From Streptomyces sp. CB03234 (GTDB lineage: Bacteria; Actinomycetota; Actinomycetes; Streptomycetales; Streptomycetaceae): a stretch of 64,000 nt of DNA. This document shows, piece by piece, positions 43,586 through 53,917 of the stretch. A program made the translations under genes and the position numbers. The notes below the pieces were generated by a model that did not search any database, was not told the DNA's origin, and worked only from the letters and a program-made list of their open reading frames with translations. Positions within the stretch are counted from its first letter, which is position 1. Each line of letters starts with the position of its first letter. Location: contig NZ_LIYH01000004.1 of assembly GCF_001905885.1 (NCBI RefSeq), positions 496,001 through 560,000 of the forward strand, written 5' to 3'.

Positions 43586-44395
43586 ATGAACCCGCCCGTG
43601 AACCGGGGCACCCCCGTCGCCGTCGTCACCGGCTCCGACTCCGGCATCGGCCGCGCCACCGCCGTCCGGCTCGCCGCGCAGGGCATGGACGTCGGCATCA
43701 CCTGGCACACCGACGAGGAGGGCGCGCACCGCACCGCCGAGGAGGTACGCGGCCACGGGCGCCGCGCCGCCGTCGCGCACCTGGACCTGACACGGCTGCC
43801 GGAGGCCGCCGGCGTCGTCGACGAGCTGGCCGGCGAACTCGGGCGCGTCGACGTCCTGGTCAACAACGCCGGCACCGGCACCGCCACGCCCTTCCTGGAC
43901 ATGACGTACGACACCGTGCGGGACGTGCTGGACGTCGACCTGATCGGCCCGTTCCTGTGCTCGCAGGCCGCCGCGCGCCGCATGATCGAGCAGGGCGACG
44001 GCGGGCGGATCGTCAATGTGACGTCCGTGCACGAGCACCAGCCGCGCGTCGGAGCGGCGCCCTACTGCGCGGCCAAGGGCGGACTCGGGCTGCTCACCCA
44101 GGTCATGGCGCTGGAACTGGCCGAGTACGGCATCACCGTGAACGCCGTCGCGCCGGGCGAGATCGCCACCCCGATGACGGGCCAGGAGGACGAGGACGTG
44201 ACGAAGAAGTCCCGGCCCGGCGTGCCGCTGGGGCGTCCGGGCGACGCGCGTGAGGTCGCGGCGGTCATTGCCTTCCTGGCGGGCGAGGACGCCTCGTACG
44301 TCACGGGCGCCTCGTGGGTGGTGGACGGCGGCATGCTCCGGATGGGCCCGCAGGCCGGCTCGCACCTGGAGAGCGACGCCTGGCGACGGCCATGA
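43586..44395 (+). CDS. Short-chain dehydrogenase/reductase
   Basis: A 269-residue classical SDR: VAVVTGSDSGIGRATA, VLVNNAGTGTATPFLD, catalytic Ser in VNVTSVHEHQP, YCAAKGGLGLLT with Tyr and Lys, and NAVAPGEIATPM. The VHEHQP segment after the Ser recalls glucose-1-dehydrogenase/FabG-like SDRs, but the substrate is unknown. GAGGAGG lies seven bases before the ATG. A long bidirectional hairpin follows immediately. Confidence 0.88.
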   Translation: MNPPVNRGTPVAVVTGSDSGIGRATAVRLAAQGMDVGITWHTDEEGAHRTAEEVRGHGRRAAVAHLDLTRLPEAAGVVDELAGELGRVDVLVNNAGTGTATPFLDMTYDTVRDVLDVDLIGPFLCSQAAARRMIEQGDGGRIVNVTSVHEHQPRVGAAPYCAAKGGLGLLTQVMALELAEYGITVNAVAPGEIATPMTGQEDEDVTKKSRPGVPLGRPGDAREVAAVIAFLAGEDASYVTGASWVVDGGMLRMGPQAGSHLESDAWRRP

Positions 44396-44396
44396 G

Positions 44397-44443
44397 CGTG
44401 TGACAGGGCCCCCGCCCGGGATGGGCGGGGGCCCTGTCACACG
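44397..44443. terminator. Bidirectional terminator with a 21-bp perfect stem
   Basis: Arms 44397-44417 and 44423-44443 are fully complementary (CGTGTGACAGGGCCC outer part) around the loop GGGAT. It sits two bases after the SDR stop and eight bases from the catalase stop, so one hairpin can end both convergent transcripts. Confidence 0.92.
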
Positions 44444-44450
44444 TACGACG

Positions 44451-46109
<1,659 letters not shown>

Positions 46110-46203
46110 GATCCTCGGCTCCTCTGCTGCTGTTGTCGCTCTGCGTCCTGCCACTGCGTCCTGTATGTCGCAGTATGCCCCGTTACCCGCCCATCGGGCC
46201 CTT

Positions 46204-47007
46204 CTAACCGCCGATCCCCGCCTTGTGCGCCGCCGCGCCGGCTCCCGCCTTCACGCCACCGTCACCCACGGCCGCGCTCCCGGCGTGCACGGGCAGGTGG
46301 TAGACGGCGAACGCCCGGCCGATCACCGGCTGGGCGACATTGCGCACCCGTACCCCGTCACCGGTCATGCCGTGCTCGGTGCCATGGTGGGCGTGACCGT
46401 GTACGGCGAGGTCGGCGCCGCCCTCGTCGACCGCCTCGGCCAGCAGGTAGCTGCCCAGGAACGGATAGATCTCCAGCGGCTCGCCCGCGAGCGTGTCCGG
46501 CACGGGCGCGTAGTGCGTCAGCGCGATCCGTACGGCGCAGTCCGCCTCGTGCAGCATCGTCAGGGACTTCCGCAGCCCGTCCGCGCAGCGCCGGGTGTAG
46601 CGGATGAAGTCCTTCATCTCCGGCTCGCCGAACTCACCGCCGCTGCGCCCGGCGAACCCGCCGCCGAACCCCTTCGTCCCGGCGACGCCCACGCGCACCC
46701 CACCGACGTTCAGCACCGTGCCCTCGCCCTCCAGGACGGTCACCCCGGCCCGGTCGAGCGCCGCCGCCACCTCCGCCTCCTGGTCGCTCTGGTAGTCGTG
46801 GTTGCCCAGGACGGCGACCACGGGCACACCCAGGCCGGCCACCTCGCCGGCCACGACCTCGCCCTCCTCGGCCGTGCCGTGCCGCGTCAGGTCACCGGCG
46901 AGCAGCAGCAGGTCCGCCTGCTCGTGGATCTTGTCGAAGGCCGGCCGCAGGGCACCCTCGCTGCCCGGGCCCAGGTGGATGTCACCGACCGCTGCTACTC
47001 GGATCAC
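46204..47007 (-). CDS. Calcineurin-like metallophosphoesterase
   Basis: A 267-residue dinuclear-metal phosphoesterase: [37 protein letters not shown] and VHGHAHHG give all five metal-binding blocks. Substrate unknown; a nucleotide or phosphodiester is likely. The 30 C-terminal residues are Gly/Ala-rich. The GTG start at 47007 overlaps the BON-protein stop (GTGA), which marks a three-gene operon with the BON and nucleotidyltransferase genes. Confidence 0.88.
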   Translation of the reverse strand: MIRVAAVGDIHLGPGSEGALRPAFDKIHEQADLLLLAGDLTRHGTAEEGEVVAGEVAGLGVPVVAVLGNHDYQSDQEAEVAAALDRAGVTVLEGEGTVLNVGGVRVGVAGTKGFGGGFAGRSGGEFGEPEMKDFIRYTRRCADGLRKSLTMLHEADCAVRIALTHYAPVPDTLAGEPLEIYPFLGSYLLAEAVDEGGADLAVHGHAHHGTEHGMTGDGVRVRNVAQPVIGRAFAVYHLPVHAGSAAVGDGGVKAGAGAAAHKAGIGG

Positions 47008-47258
47008 GACAGCTCCTCGGGGTGGTCGGGGGCGTCCCCGCAGACGACGACCAGGTCCTCGCGCAGCGGCAGCCCGGCCAGCTCCTCCTGGGCGATGCGC
47101 AGGATCTCGGACCGGCACTCCGCGCTGGCGACCGTGCCGTAGAGCATCACGCTCGTACCGCGCTGCTCGATCCTGATGCCGAGTTCGGCGATGTCCTCGC
47201 TCGCCAGCCGGTCCCGCAGATGGGCGATGCGGTACTCGGCGGTGTCGGCGGCGCTCAT
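47004..47258 (-). CDS. BON-domain-like small protein
   Basis: An 84-residue protein with YRIAHLRDRLASEDIAELGIRIEQRGTSVMLYGTVAS and a following helix SEILRIAQEELAGL, an alpha-beta-beta-alpha-beta arrangement like the BON domain. It has no signal peptide, so it is probably cytosolic. BON domains bind phospholipid or nucleotides (as in potassium-sensing Kbp); no ligand is evident. It is coupled at both ends by 4-base overlaps. Confidence 0.72.
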   Translation of the reverse strand: MSAADTAEYRIAHLRDRLASEDIAELGIRIEQRGTSVMLYGTVASAECRSEILRIAQEELAGLPLREDLVVVCGDAPDHPEELS

Positions 47259-48244
47259 GACGTTGCCTCCCGTGGTTCGGGTGGTTCGATGACGTTCAGG
47301 CGCTCCAGCAGGTACAGGAACGCCTCGGGCATCGGAGAGCCTTCGTTCTCCCGGCGCAGCAGGTCCCAGTCGATCTTCTCCCGCAGGGTGCGGGCGATCG
47401 GGAGGACGGCACCGAAGTCGCAGTGGTGCTCCGAGAAGGCGGCCAGCAGACTGCCCACCAGGTCGGTCGGCGCCAGCACCGGCATCCGTACCGAGTCCAC
47501 CGGCAGGATGTGGGCCCGGTCCAGCAGCTCACGCGTCACCGGGTGCCGCGCCAGCTCGAAGATCAGGTCGATCTCCTCACCGTGGCTGCGGGCCTTGATC
47601 AGCCAGTCCTCCGGCGGCACCCGCACCTGGATGCCGGCGGCCTCCAGATCCTGCGTGATCGCCTCCGCGTCCTCGCGGAGGATGGCGAAGTCGGTGTCGT
47701 GCTGGAGGCTCTGCGGGACGCCGTGCGCGTACGCCGCCACACTGCCGGCCAGGGCGAACGGATGGCCGGTGCTCTTGAGCAGTCCCGCCACCTGCTTGGT
47801 GGCCTCCAGGATGGACTGCGTACGGTCCGGAGGATGGCTGCCACTGAGGCCCCCGGGGCCGCCCGGGCCTCCGGTGACACCGGGGCCAGTGGGCCCGCCC
47901 GGGCTGCCGCCCGCCGCCCCGCCGCCCATGGGCGCGCCGAGGAGCGCGCCGTCCGGCTCGCCCTCCACGGCTCTGCCACCGGCCAGTCGCAGCCCGGTCG
48001 GCCCGGACGGCTCGGCCGGTCCGCCCGGCTGGGTGGCCCCGGGGCCGCCCGGGCCTCCGGTGACACCGGGGCCAGTGGGCCCGCCCGGGCTGCCGCCCGC
48101 CGCCCCGCCGCCCATGGGCGCGCCGAGGAGCGCGCCGTCCGGCTCGCCCTCCACGGCTCTGCCCCCGGCCAGTCGCAGCCCGGTCGGCCCGGACGGCTCG
48201 GCCGGCCCGCCCGGCTGGGTGGCGTCTTGCGAGTGGTTCCTCAC
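47255..48244 (-). CDS. Nucleotidyltransferase-fold protein with duplicated N-terminal linker
   Basis: A 329-residue protein. Residues about 135-329 look like a minimal nucleotidyltransferase: FALAGSVAAYAHGVPQSLQHDTDFAI with the G-S and D-x-D active-site pattern, EEIDLIFELA for the third acidic residue, and helical IARTLREKIDWDLL. The N-terminal ~130 residues are Gly/Pro-rich and consist of a 62-residue unit (starting ATQPGGPAEPSGP) present twice without any amino-acid change. The start is GTG 48244 with GGAGGG upstream. It heads the operon with the BON and phosphoesterase genes. Confidence 0.78.
   Translation of the reverse strand: MRNHSQDATQPGGPAEPSGPTGLRLAGGRAVEGEPDGALLGAPMGGGAAGGSPGGPTGPGVTGGPGGPGATQPGGPAEPSGPTGLRLAGGRAVEGEPDGALLGAPMGGGAAGGSPGGPTGPGVTGGPGGPGGLSGSHPPDRTQSILEATKQVAGLLKSTGHPFALAGSVAAYAHGVPQSLQHDTDFAILREDAEAITQDLEAAGIQVRVPPEDWLIKARSHGEEIDLIFELARHPVTRELLDRAHILPVDSVRMPVLAPTDLVGSLLAAFSEHHCDFGAVLPIARTLREKIDWDLLRRENEGSPMPEAFLYLLERLNVIEPPEPREATS
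47852..48223 (-). repeat. Near-perfect 186-bp tandem duplication inside a gene
   Basis: Unit 1 spans 47852-48037 and unit 2 spans 48038-48223. By eye they differ at only two bases (CCACC versus CCCCC near the middle and GGTCC versus GGCCC near the end), both synonymous. The length is a multiple of three (62 codons), so the frame is kept. The high identity implies a recent duplication or ongoing homogenisation. Confidence 0.95.
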
Positions 48245-48343
48245 GGGTGTTCCGCCCTCCTCGTCGGCCTGCGGGAGGCGGTTCGGGTACCCGGGCCTCT
48301 CTCTTTTATGGCTCGGTTCTCCGCCGTGGCCCCGGAACTCGGT

Positions 48344-49774
48344 TCACTCGCCGGGGTCCCGGTGGTCGCGGCGGGACGCCCTGGTCAGGACGGCGCCGGT
48401 GGTGACGAGCAGGACGGCGCCGGCGCCCAGGAGCCAGAGCTTCGGGCGGGCGCCCGTGTCCGCCATCTCGGCGCCCTCGGCCCGCTCGGCGCGCGGCTCG
48501 CCGCGCGGGGCGGGGGAGGGCTCGGCGGGGGAGGGCTCGGAGGGGGGCCGGGCGTCCGTGACGGCTTCCGAGGCGGCGGGCTCCGGTTCCGGGCCGGGGA
48601 CAGCGGGCTCCGGTTCCGGTTCGGGCTCCGCGTCCGGCTCGCGCTTCGGCCCAGGCTCCGGCTTCGGTTCCGGTCCGGGCGCGCCCGGTGGTGACAGGGC
48701 CGGTGAGGGGGAGTGCGCGGGCGCCGCCGCCGGGTCGTCGTCGCACGACGGTTCCGCCGCGAAAGGGGCGTTGCGGATGCCGCCCGCGAGGGGGCCCGCC
48801 TTCAGCGCGCGGACCACGACGTCGCCCTCGATGTCGGCCGGGCTGCCGTCCGTCAGTTCCGCGCGCGGTGCGTAGACGGATCCGGTGAGGGTGTCGCCCG
48901 CCGTGAGGGCGATGTCGGTGGCGTCGGCGAACGTCCACAGGATGTACGGGGCCCCCTCGCCCCCGACGCCCGCCATCGTCGGCGTACGCCAGGACAGCTC
49001 GCCGCCCTCGGCCGTCGTGTCGACCACGATCACGAGCGGGCGCGCGGCCGTCGGCCGGTTCTCGAACGCCAGCACCCGGATGCCGGCGAGCCGCGCGCCG
49101 GTCAGTCGCAGCACGTTCGTACGGTCGTCGGCCAGCCGGACGCGCACGGTGGCGCCGCCCGCGTCGCGCGGCGTCACCGTGGCCCGGCACCGGGCCAGTG
49201 CGTCGGCGCGCTGCCGGTGGCCGGCGAAGAGGGTGCCGAAGTCGATGAGGCCCCGCGCCGGCCCCACCGACGGGGGCGGCTGCGCGGTGGTCAGCTCGAC
49301 GCGCGGCGTCGTGCCGTACCCGGCCCCGGCCGCGACCAGCCGGGTCCTGACCGGCGTGCCGTTCATGCCGGTGGTCCGCGCGCCGCCGCCGAGGTCGCCC
49401 ACCTTGACGTAGCGGTCGCCGGCCACCCGCAGCACCGCGTCCACCGCGCTGCCGGGGAAGTCGACCGCGCCGTCGACCAGGAGAGCGGTGGGCCGCGCGT
49501 CCCCGGGAGCCACGAAGCCGCCCGCGCCGCGCGGCGCGACGGTGTACCGCGACCCGAGGGCGAGGTCGCCGCCCACGGCGACGGCGCTCCCGGACTCCGT
49601 ACCGCCCAGCCGCGCGTCCCGGCGCGTGACGACACCGAAGCCGTGGTTCCCGGCCATCGGGTTGCCGATCACGGTGGAGGTCTCGTGTGCCCCAGCCGCC
49701 GGTGTTCCGGGGCTCACCGCGCACAGCCCGCACACCACCGCCGGAATCACGGCCGCCAGTCCAGTCGTTCGCAT
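48344..49774 (-). CDS. Choice-of-anchor A family surface protein with sortase-type tail
   Basis: A 476-residue exported protein. The signal peptide is about residues 1-30 (MRTTGLAAVIPAVVCGLCAV, cleavage near AGA-HE). The choice-of-anchor A domain follows (GNHGFGVVTRRDARLGG, VVVDTTAEGGELSW, LTGSVYAPRAELTDGSPADIEGDVV). A Pro/Glu-rich spacer with PEPEPEP repeats leads to the C-terminal EMADTG, a hydrophobic helix (LWLLGAGAVLLVTTGAVL) and Arg/Arg: a class E sortase-like anchoring signal. No Shine-Dalgarno sequence is evident before ATG 49774, so it may be leaderless. Divergent from the ABC exporter. Confidence 0.83.
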   Translation of the reverse strand: MRTTGLAAVIPAVVCGLCAVSPGTPAAGAHETSTVIGNPMAGNHGFGVVTRRDARLGGTESGSAVAVGGDLALGSRYTVAPRGAGGFVAPGDARPTALLVDGAVDFPGSAVDAVLRVAGDRYVKVGDLGGGARTTGMNGTPVRTRLVAAGAGYGTTPRVELTTAQPPPSVGPARGLIDFGTLFAGHRQRADALARCRATVTPRDAGGATVRVRLADDRTNVLRLTGARLAGIRVLAFENRPTAARPLVIVVDTTAEGGELSWRTPTMAGVGGEGAPYILWTFADATDIALTAGDTLTGSVYAPRAELTDGSPADIEGDVVVRALKAGPLAGGIRNAPFAAEPSCDDDPAAAPAHSPSPALSPPGAPGPEPKPEPGPKREPDAEPEPEPEPAVPGPEPEPAASEAVTDARPPSEPSPAEPSPAPRGEPRAERAEGAEMADTGARPKLWLLGAGAVLLVTTGAVLTRASRRDHRDPGE

Positions 49775-49907
49775 AGCGGAGAAAATAGGATCATCGGACC
49801 CATGGTGGCGGGGACGCGCCCACCCGGCCGGGCGACGTTTCACCCGGTCGGCGGTGGGGGAGCGGTTGCTGCGACGGCAAGGGCGCCGCAGCCGGGGGGT
49901 GGGGATC
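49775..49907. promoter_or_regulatory. Divergent promoter region
   Basis: These 133 bases separate the surface-protein gene (minus) and the ABC exporter gene (plus). A short A/T-rich patch (GAGAAAATAGGATCATC) lies directly upstream of the surface-protein start. I could not define promoter boxes with confidence. Confidence 0.4.
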
Positions 49908-51848
49908 GTGCGTGACAAGAAGCTGTTCCGGCGGGCCTGGAGGGCCGAGCCACCCGTCTCCGACAGCGAACGCGAGCTCTTCGGCGGAGCCCTGCGCTAC
50001 GACTTCGGCTGGGTCAAGCACGAGTACGCCGTGCTCGACCTCAAGCCCCTGGCCGCCGTCCGCGCCCTGCCCCGCCTCATCGGCAGCACCCTCCGGCTCT
50101 CCTGGGAGTCCGACCGGCGCGCCCTGCTCACCGTCGGCCTCACCGAGATCGGCCAGGGCATCGCCCAGGCCGTGGGACTGCTCCTGACGAACCAGGTCCT
50201 CCAGGCCCTCTTCGCCGCCGGCACCACCACCGAACGCCTCCGCGCCGCCCTGCCCGCGCTGATCGCCGCCGGCGTCCTCGCCGTGGTCAACGCGGTCCTC
50301 GCCTCCCTCTCCACGGCAGGCACCGGCCGCCTGGAGCCCAAAGTGGAACGGCTCGCCACCGAGAAGTACCTCCACCGCGCCGCCGGAGTGGAGCTCGAAG
50401 CCATCGAGGACGGGGCGTTCCGCAAGCTCCTGGACTCGGCCCAGTTCGGCGCCCTGGCCGCCCGGAACATGATCGGCGCCTGTGTGGGCGCCCTCAACGG
50501 CGTGTTCACCATCGTCGCCGCCGCCGGTGTCCTCACCGTGCTCCACCCGGCGCTCCTGCCACTGCTCGTCCTGATCGCCCTGCCGCGCGGCTGGGGCGCC
50601 ATGCATGTGGCACAGCGCCGCTACGCCTCCCGGATGAACTGGATCGAGCACGAGCGAGCGGCCCGCCTCGTCAACAACCTCATCACCAGCCGTGAGTCGG
50701 CCCAGGAGATCCGCGTCCACCAGGTCGGCCGCTACCTCCTCGACAAGTTCCACGACATGGCCGAGACCTCCGAGGCCGAGCAGACCCGCCTCGCCGACGG
50801 ACGCGCCGTCACCGAGCTGCTCGCCGCCGCGTTCTCCGGCGTGGCCGCCCTCCTCACGTACGCCGCCCTCGGCGCCCTGCTGGTCACCGGCCGCATGGAC
50901 ATCGCCATGGCCGGCACAGCCGCCCTCGCGGTACGCACCGGCTCGGCCAGCCTCAGCGCGCTGATCACCCACATCAACACCCTGCACGAGGAGTCCCTGT
51001 ACGTCCGCGACCTCGACCGTTTCACTGCCGCCGCCGAATCGCGGGCCATCCCGTCCGGCGGCACCCCCGTCCCGGACTTCCCCGAGAAGATCACCCTGGA
51101 GAACGTCACCTTCCGCTACCCCGATCGCGACGAACCCGCCCTGCGCGGCGTGTCCCTGACCATCACCGCCGGCTCCGTCGTCGCCCTCGTCGGCGCCAAC
51201 GGATCGGGCAAGTCGACCCTCGTCAAGATCCTCGCCGGCCTCCACAGGCCGGGCGAGGGGTGCGTCCTGTGGGGCGACACCGACCTCGCCGACGCCGACC
51301 GGCTCGACGTCTTCCGCCATGTCGCCGTCCTCGACCAGGACTTCCAGCGCTGGCCCTTCACCCTCCACACCAACATCCGCATCGGGCAGCCCCACGCCGC
51401 CCCGCACGCCGGCCGGGTCGAGCGCGCCGCCGCCTACTCCGGCGCCGACAGGCTCGGCGCCACCCTGCCACGCGGCTACGACACCCTGCTCGCCCGCCAG
51501 TTCCGGCACGGCTCCGAGCTCTCCGGCGGCCAGTGGCAGACCGTCGGCCAGGCCCGCCTCCGCTACCGGGAGGCGGGCCTCGTCATCGCCGACGAGCCGA
51601 CCTCCGCCCTGGACCCCGAGGCGGAGATCGAGTCGTTCCAACGCATCCGCGCCCTCACCGGCGAGGGCAGGACCGTCGTGCTCGTCAGCCACCGCATGGC
51701 CGGCATCCAGTCCGCCGACGTCATCCACGTCCTCCACGAGGGCAGGCTCGTCGAGTCGGGCTCGCACCGGGAGCTGATGGACCGGCCGGGCTCCCGCTAC
51801 CGGCGCATGTACCTCCTCCAGGCCGACCAGTACGGGACCGGCTCCTGA
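49908..51848 (+). CDS. ABC exporter: fused permease and ATPase
   Basis: A 646-residue half transporter. About residues 55-345 form the membrane domain with some six helices (VGLTEIGQGIAQAVGLLLTN; FTIVAAAGVLTVL; LLTYAALGALLV). The ATPase at about 385-640 has Walker A GANGSGKST, signature LSGGQWQTVGQAR, Walker B LVIADEP and the H-loop VSHRM. The signature reads SGGQWQ, typical of peptide/antibiotic exporters in actinobacteria. It probably homodimerises; substrate unknown. GTG 49908 is preceded by a G-rich stretch; GTG 49899 is an alternative. The stop lies one base from the convergent GNAT gene. Confidence 0.86.
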   Translation: MRDKKLFRRAWRAEPPVSDSERELFGGALRYDFGWVKHEYAVLDLKPLAAVRALPRLIGSTLRLSWESDRRALLTVGLTEIGQGIAQAVGLLLTNQVLQALFAAGTTTERLRAALPALIAAGVLAVVNAVLASLSTAGTGRLEPKVERLATEKYLHRAAGVELEAIEDGAFRKLLDSAQFGALAARNMIGACVGALNGVFTIVAAAGVLTVLHPALLPLLVLIALPRGWGAMHVAQRRYASRMNWIEHERAARLVNNLITSRESAQEIRVHQVGRYLLDKFHDMAETSEAEQTRLADGRAVTELLAAAFSGVAALLTYAALGALLVTGRMDIAMAGTAALAVRTGSASLSALITHINTLHEESLYVRDLDRFTAAAESRAIPSGGTPVPDFPEKITLENVTFRYPDRDEPALRGVSLTITAGSVVALVGANGSGKSTLVKILAGLHRPGEGCVLWGDTDLADADRLDVFRHVAVLDQDFQRWPFTLHTNIRIGQPHAAPHAGRVERAAAYSGADRLGATLPRGYDTLLARQFRHGSELSGGQWQTVGQARLRYREAGLVIADEPTSALDPEAEIESFQRIRALTGEGRTVVLVSHRMAGIQSADVIHVLHEGRLVESGSHRELMDRPGSRYRRMYLLQADQYGTGS

Positions 51849-51849
51849 G

Positions 51850-52695
51850 TCACCCCAGCTCCAGGGTGCTGACGCCGAAGACCCGCTCCTGGGCGAACGG
51901 CCTCACCGGCCCCGTATACATGCGTGCCGTACGGAACGACGGCACCAGGCCCCGCGCCTGGGCCATCCGCACCGCCTCCGCGTTCGACTCCGGTACGTCC
52001 ACGGCGACCCGCTCCGCCCCGAAACCGTCCACGAGCGCGTCCAGCAGCACCTCCGCGTCACCCGGCGAGTCGGCGAACAGCGGACCGACCCGGGCCTCCT
52101 CCAGCGCCGGCCGGATCACCCCGTACCCCGCCAGGCGGCCGTCCACGACCCGCGCCAGCGCCCGGTGGCCGGGCGCGCCCAGCCACCGCTCCAGGAACCG
52201 GGGCCGCTCCGCCGGGTAGCAGCCGCTGTCGTACGCGGCGATCGCGGCGAGCCCCACCTCGGCGGCCGGCACCACACCCGCCCCCGGCGTACGCGGCGAC
52301 ACCGCCCCCACATAGCGCGCCGTGCGGTGCGCCAGGGCGAACCCCGAGCGGCGGTAGTTGGCCTGCTGTGCGGGCACCCCGTCGAGGCCGACGGTGCGGT
52401 CCCCGGCATGGGCGAGCGCCGCCTTCCAGGTGGCCAGCCCGTGCCCGAGGCCGCGCCGGTCGGGGCGTACCAGATAGAAGCCGAGGAAGGCGTACGCGTC
52501 GCTGTAGTTGACGACCGAGATGGCCGACACCGGGTCCCGCTCGCCGTCGAGCCTGCCGAGGAAGAACCCGCCGGGATCCTGCGCGAAGAAGCTCGGCCCG
52601 TCCGAAAGGCCGGGGTTCCAGCCCTCCGCCGCGGCCCATTCCCCGACCACCGACCAGTCCTCCGGCGTCGCCCGCGACACCCGCAGCGTTGACAA
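51850..52695 (-). CDS. GNAT-family N-acetyltransferase with C-terminal second domain
   Basis: A 281-residue protein. The N-terminal GNAT domain (about 1-130) has RVSRATPEDWSVVGEWAAAEGWNPG and the acetyl-CoA loop RPDRRGLGHGLATWK; the C-terminal domain resembles the YitH/HsdR-type GNAT-associated fold (GYGVIRPALEEARVGPLFAD). Substrate unknown. The start is TTG 52695, preceded by GGGAGGAG at good spacing. It is divergent from the DUF6629 gene by 47 bases. Confidence 0.84.
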   Translation of the reverse strand: MSTLRVSRATPEDWSVVGEWAAAEGWNPGLSDGPSFFAQDPGGFFLGRLDGERDPVSAISVVNYSDAYAFLGFYLVRPDRRGLGHGLATWKAALAHAGDRTVGLDGVPAQQANYRRSGFALAHRTARYVGAVSPRTPGAGVVPAAEVGLAAIAAYDSGCYPAERPRFLERWLGAPGHRALARVVDGRLAGYGVIRPALEEARVGPLFADSPGDAEVLLDALVDGFGAERVAVDVPESNAEAVRMAQARGLVPSFRTARMYTGPVRPFAQERVFGVSTLELG

Positions 52696-52742
52696 GGGAT
52701 CTCCTCCCGGCCGTCGTACGGTTCCCCTCGTACGCTACCCAC

Positions 52743-53351
52743 ATGTGCTGGAGCGCGACGGCCGACCTCGCGGCCGGCACCGTCATCACCGCCGTCGGCG
52801 CCCTGTGCGTGGCCCGCGCCCGAGGCGTACGCGAACTGCCGCTCGCCGCCCTGCCCTTGCTGCTCGGCGCCCACCAGATCGTCGAGTCGGCCGTCTGGGA
52901 CGCCGGCGGCGGCAGCGGCCCCGCCACCCTGGCCTGGGCCGTCATCGCGCTGCCGCTGCTGCCCCTCTGGCTGCCGCTCGGCGTCCTGCTCGTCACGCCC
53001 GCCGCGAGCCGCGCCCGCCTCACCGTCCCGGCCGCCGCCGGGCTCGTGACGGCCGCCGCTCTCGCGTACTGCCTCGCCACCCGGCCGGTGACGGCCCACA
53101 TCCGGGGCCGCACCATCGGCTACGTCCTCGACCTCCCGTACGCCCCGCTCCTCGTCGCCGGCTACCTCCTGGCCACCGTCGGCGCCCTGCTCCTCGCGGC
53201 CGACCGGGGCCTGAGAATCCTCGGCGCGGTCGTCGCGGCCGGGGCGGCGCTGTGCGTCGCGCTGTGGCGCACCGAGTTCGTCTCCACCTGGTGCGCCTTC
53301 GCCGCGGTGGCGTCCCTGCTCCTGCTCGCCAGGACCCGGCGTACAGGCTGA
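52743..53351 (+). CDS. DUF6629-type integral membrane protein
   Basis: A 202-residue protein starting MCWSATADLAAGTVITAVGAL with about six hydrophobic helices (ALPLLLGAHQIVESAVWD; VIALPLLPLWLPLGVLLV; YAPLLVAGYLLATVGALLLA). The MCWSA start is the familiar mark of this uncharacterised streptomycete membrane family. No Shine-Dalgarno sequence is present; TACGCT ends six bases before the ATG and could be a -10, which suggests a leaderless transcript. Confidence 0.8.
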   Translation: MCWSATADLAAGTVITAVGALCVARARGVRELPLAALPLLLGAHQIVESAVWDAGGGSGPATLAWAVIALPLLPLWLPLGVLLVTPAASRARLTVPAAAGLVTAAALAYCLATRPVTAHIRGRTIGYVLDLPYAPLLVAGYLLATVGALLLAADRGLRILGAVVAAGAALCVALWRTEFVSTWCAFAAVASLLLLARTRRTG

Positions 53352-53558
53352 GGGCTCAGTGACGTCCCTCCCTCAGGGCGAAGGTCTGGGGACCGAGTTG
53401 CCGGGGGCGCGGCCTCATGCTGCACTTGGACTCATCGGCGCGGGCGACCTCGGTGTCCCCCGGCCCATCGCATGGCATGCTTTTCGAGCGCTGCGCTCTG
53501 CCTCGGAGTGCCGGGGCACGAGCGTTCCCGGCGATACCCAGTTTCCCCGGAGACGCAC
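53352..53558. other. Intergenic stretch of reduced GC content
   Basis: About 200 bases between the DUF6629 gene and the small secreted-protein gene hold no supported gene. The right half is visibly less GC-rich than the surrounding genes and should carry the promoter of the next gene. Confidence 0.4.
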
Positions 53559-53855
53559 ATGCGAAGCGAATCGACGTGTACCTGGGGGGTATTGCGCAAG
53601 AGGTCGGCTGTGCTGGTTGCCGGGCTGTTGATCGGCGCACTCAGCGATCTCAGCAGCATGAACTCTGCTGCGGCGGCCGGCCCTTACGGCCCGGATACAT
53701 GTGTCAAGGGATATGTGTGGCGCGAGGCGACAGCCGCCGATCATACCTGCGTCGCTCCGAGCGTCCGTGAGTATCACCGTCGGCAGACCAATGCTGCGGT
53801 TTCGTGGGCCGTGCCTATGCCTCTCGTCGAGGCGGAGGGCTGGTTCCGCGGCTAG
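53559..53855 (+). CDS. Small secreted protein with GPYGPDTC motif
   Basis: A 98-residue exported protein. A basic N terminus and hydrophobic core (RSAVLVAGLLIGALSDL) form a signal peptide, with cleavage probably after SAAAA. The mature part begins GPYGPDTCVKGYVWREATAADHTC, a cysteine-pair motif repeated in many actinobacterial secreted proteins; here only one copy remains, followed by an atypical tail. CCGGAG precedes the ATG. Base composition is lower in GC than the neighbours. Function unknown. Confidence 0.72.
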   Translation: MRSESTCTWGVLRKRSAVLVAGLLIGALSDLSSMNSAAAAGPYGPDTCVKGYVWREATAADHTCVAPSVREYHRRQTNAAVSWAVPMPLVEAEGWFRG

Positions 53856-53917
53856 AGGGTGACCAGCGGGTGGCCGGGGCCTGTTGCGCGACACCGCCGT
53901 TGCGGAACGGAGCGCAC

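Noticed and set aside
44397-44443. Small RNA gene
   Set aside because: The hairpin has a perfect stem placed exactly between two convergent stops and no separate promoter, which is best explained as a shared terminator.
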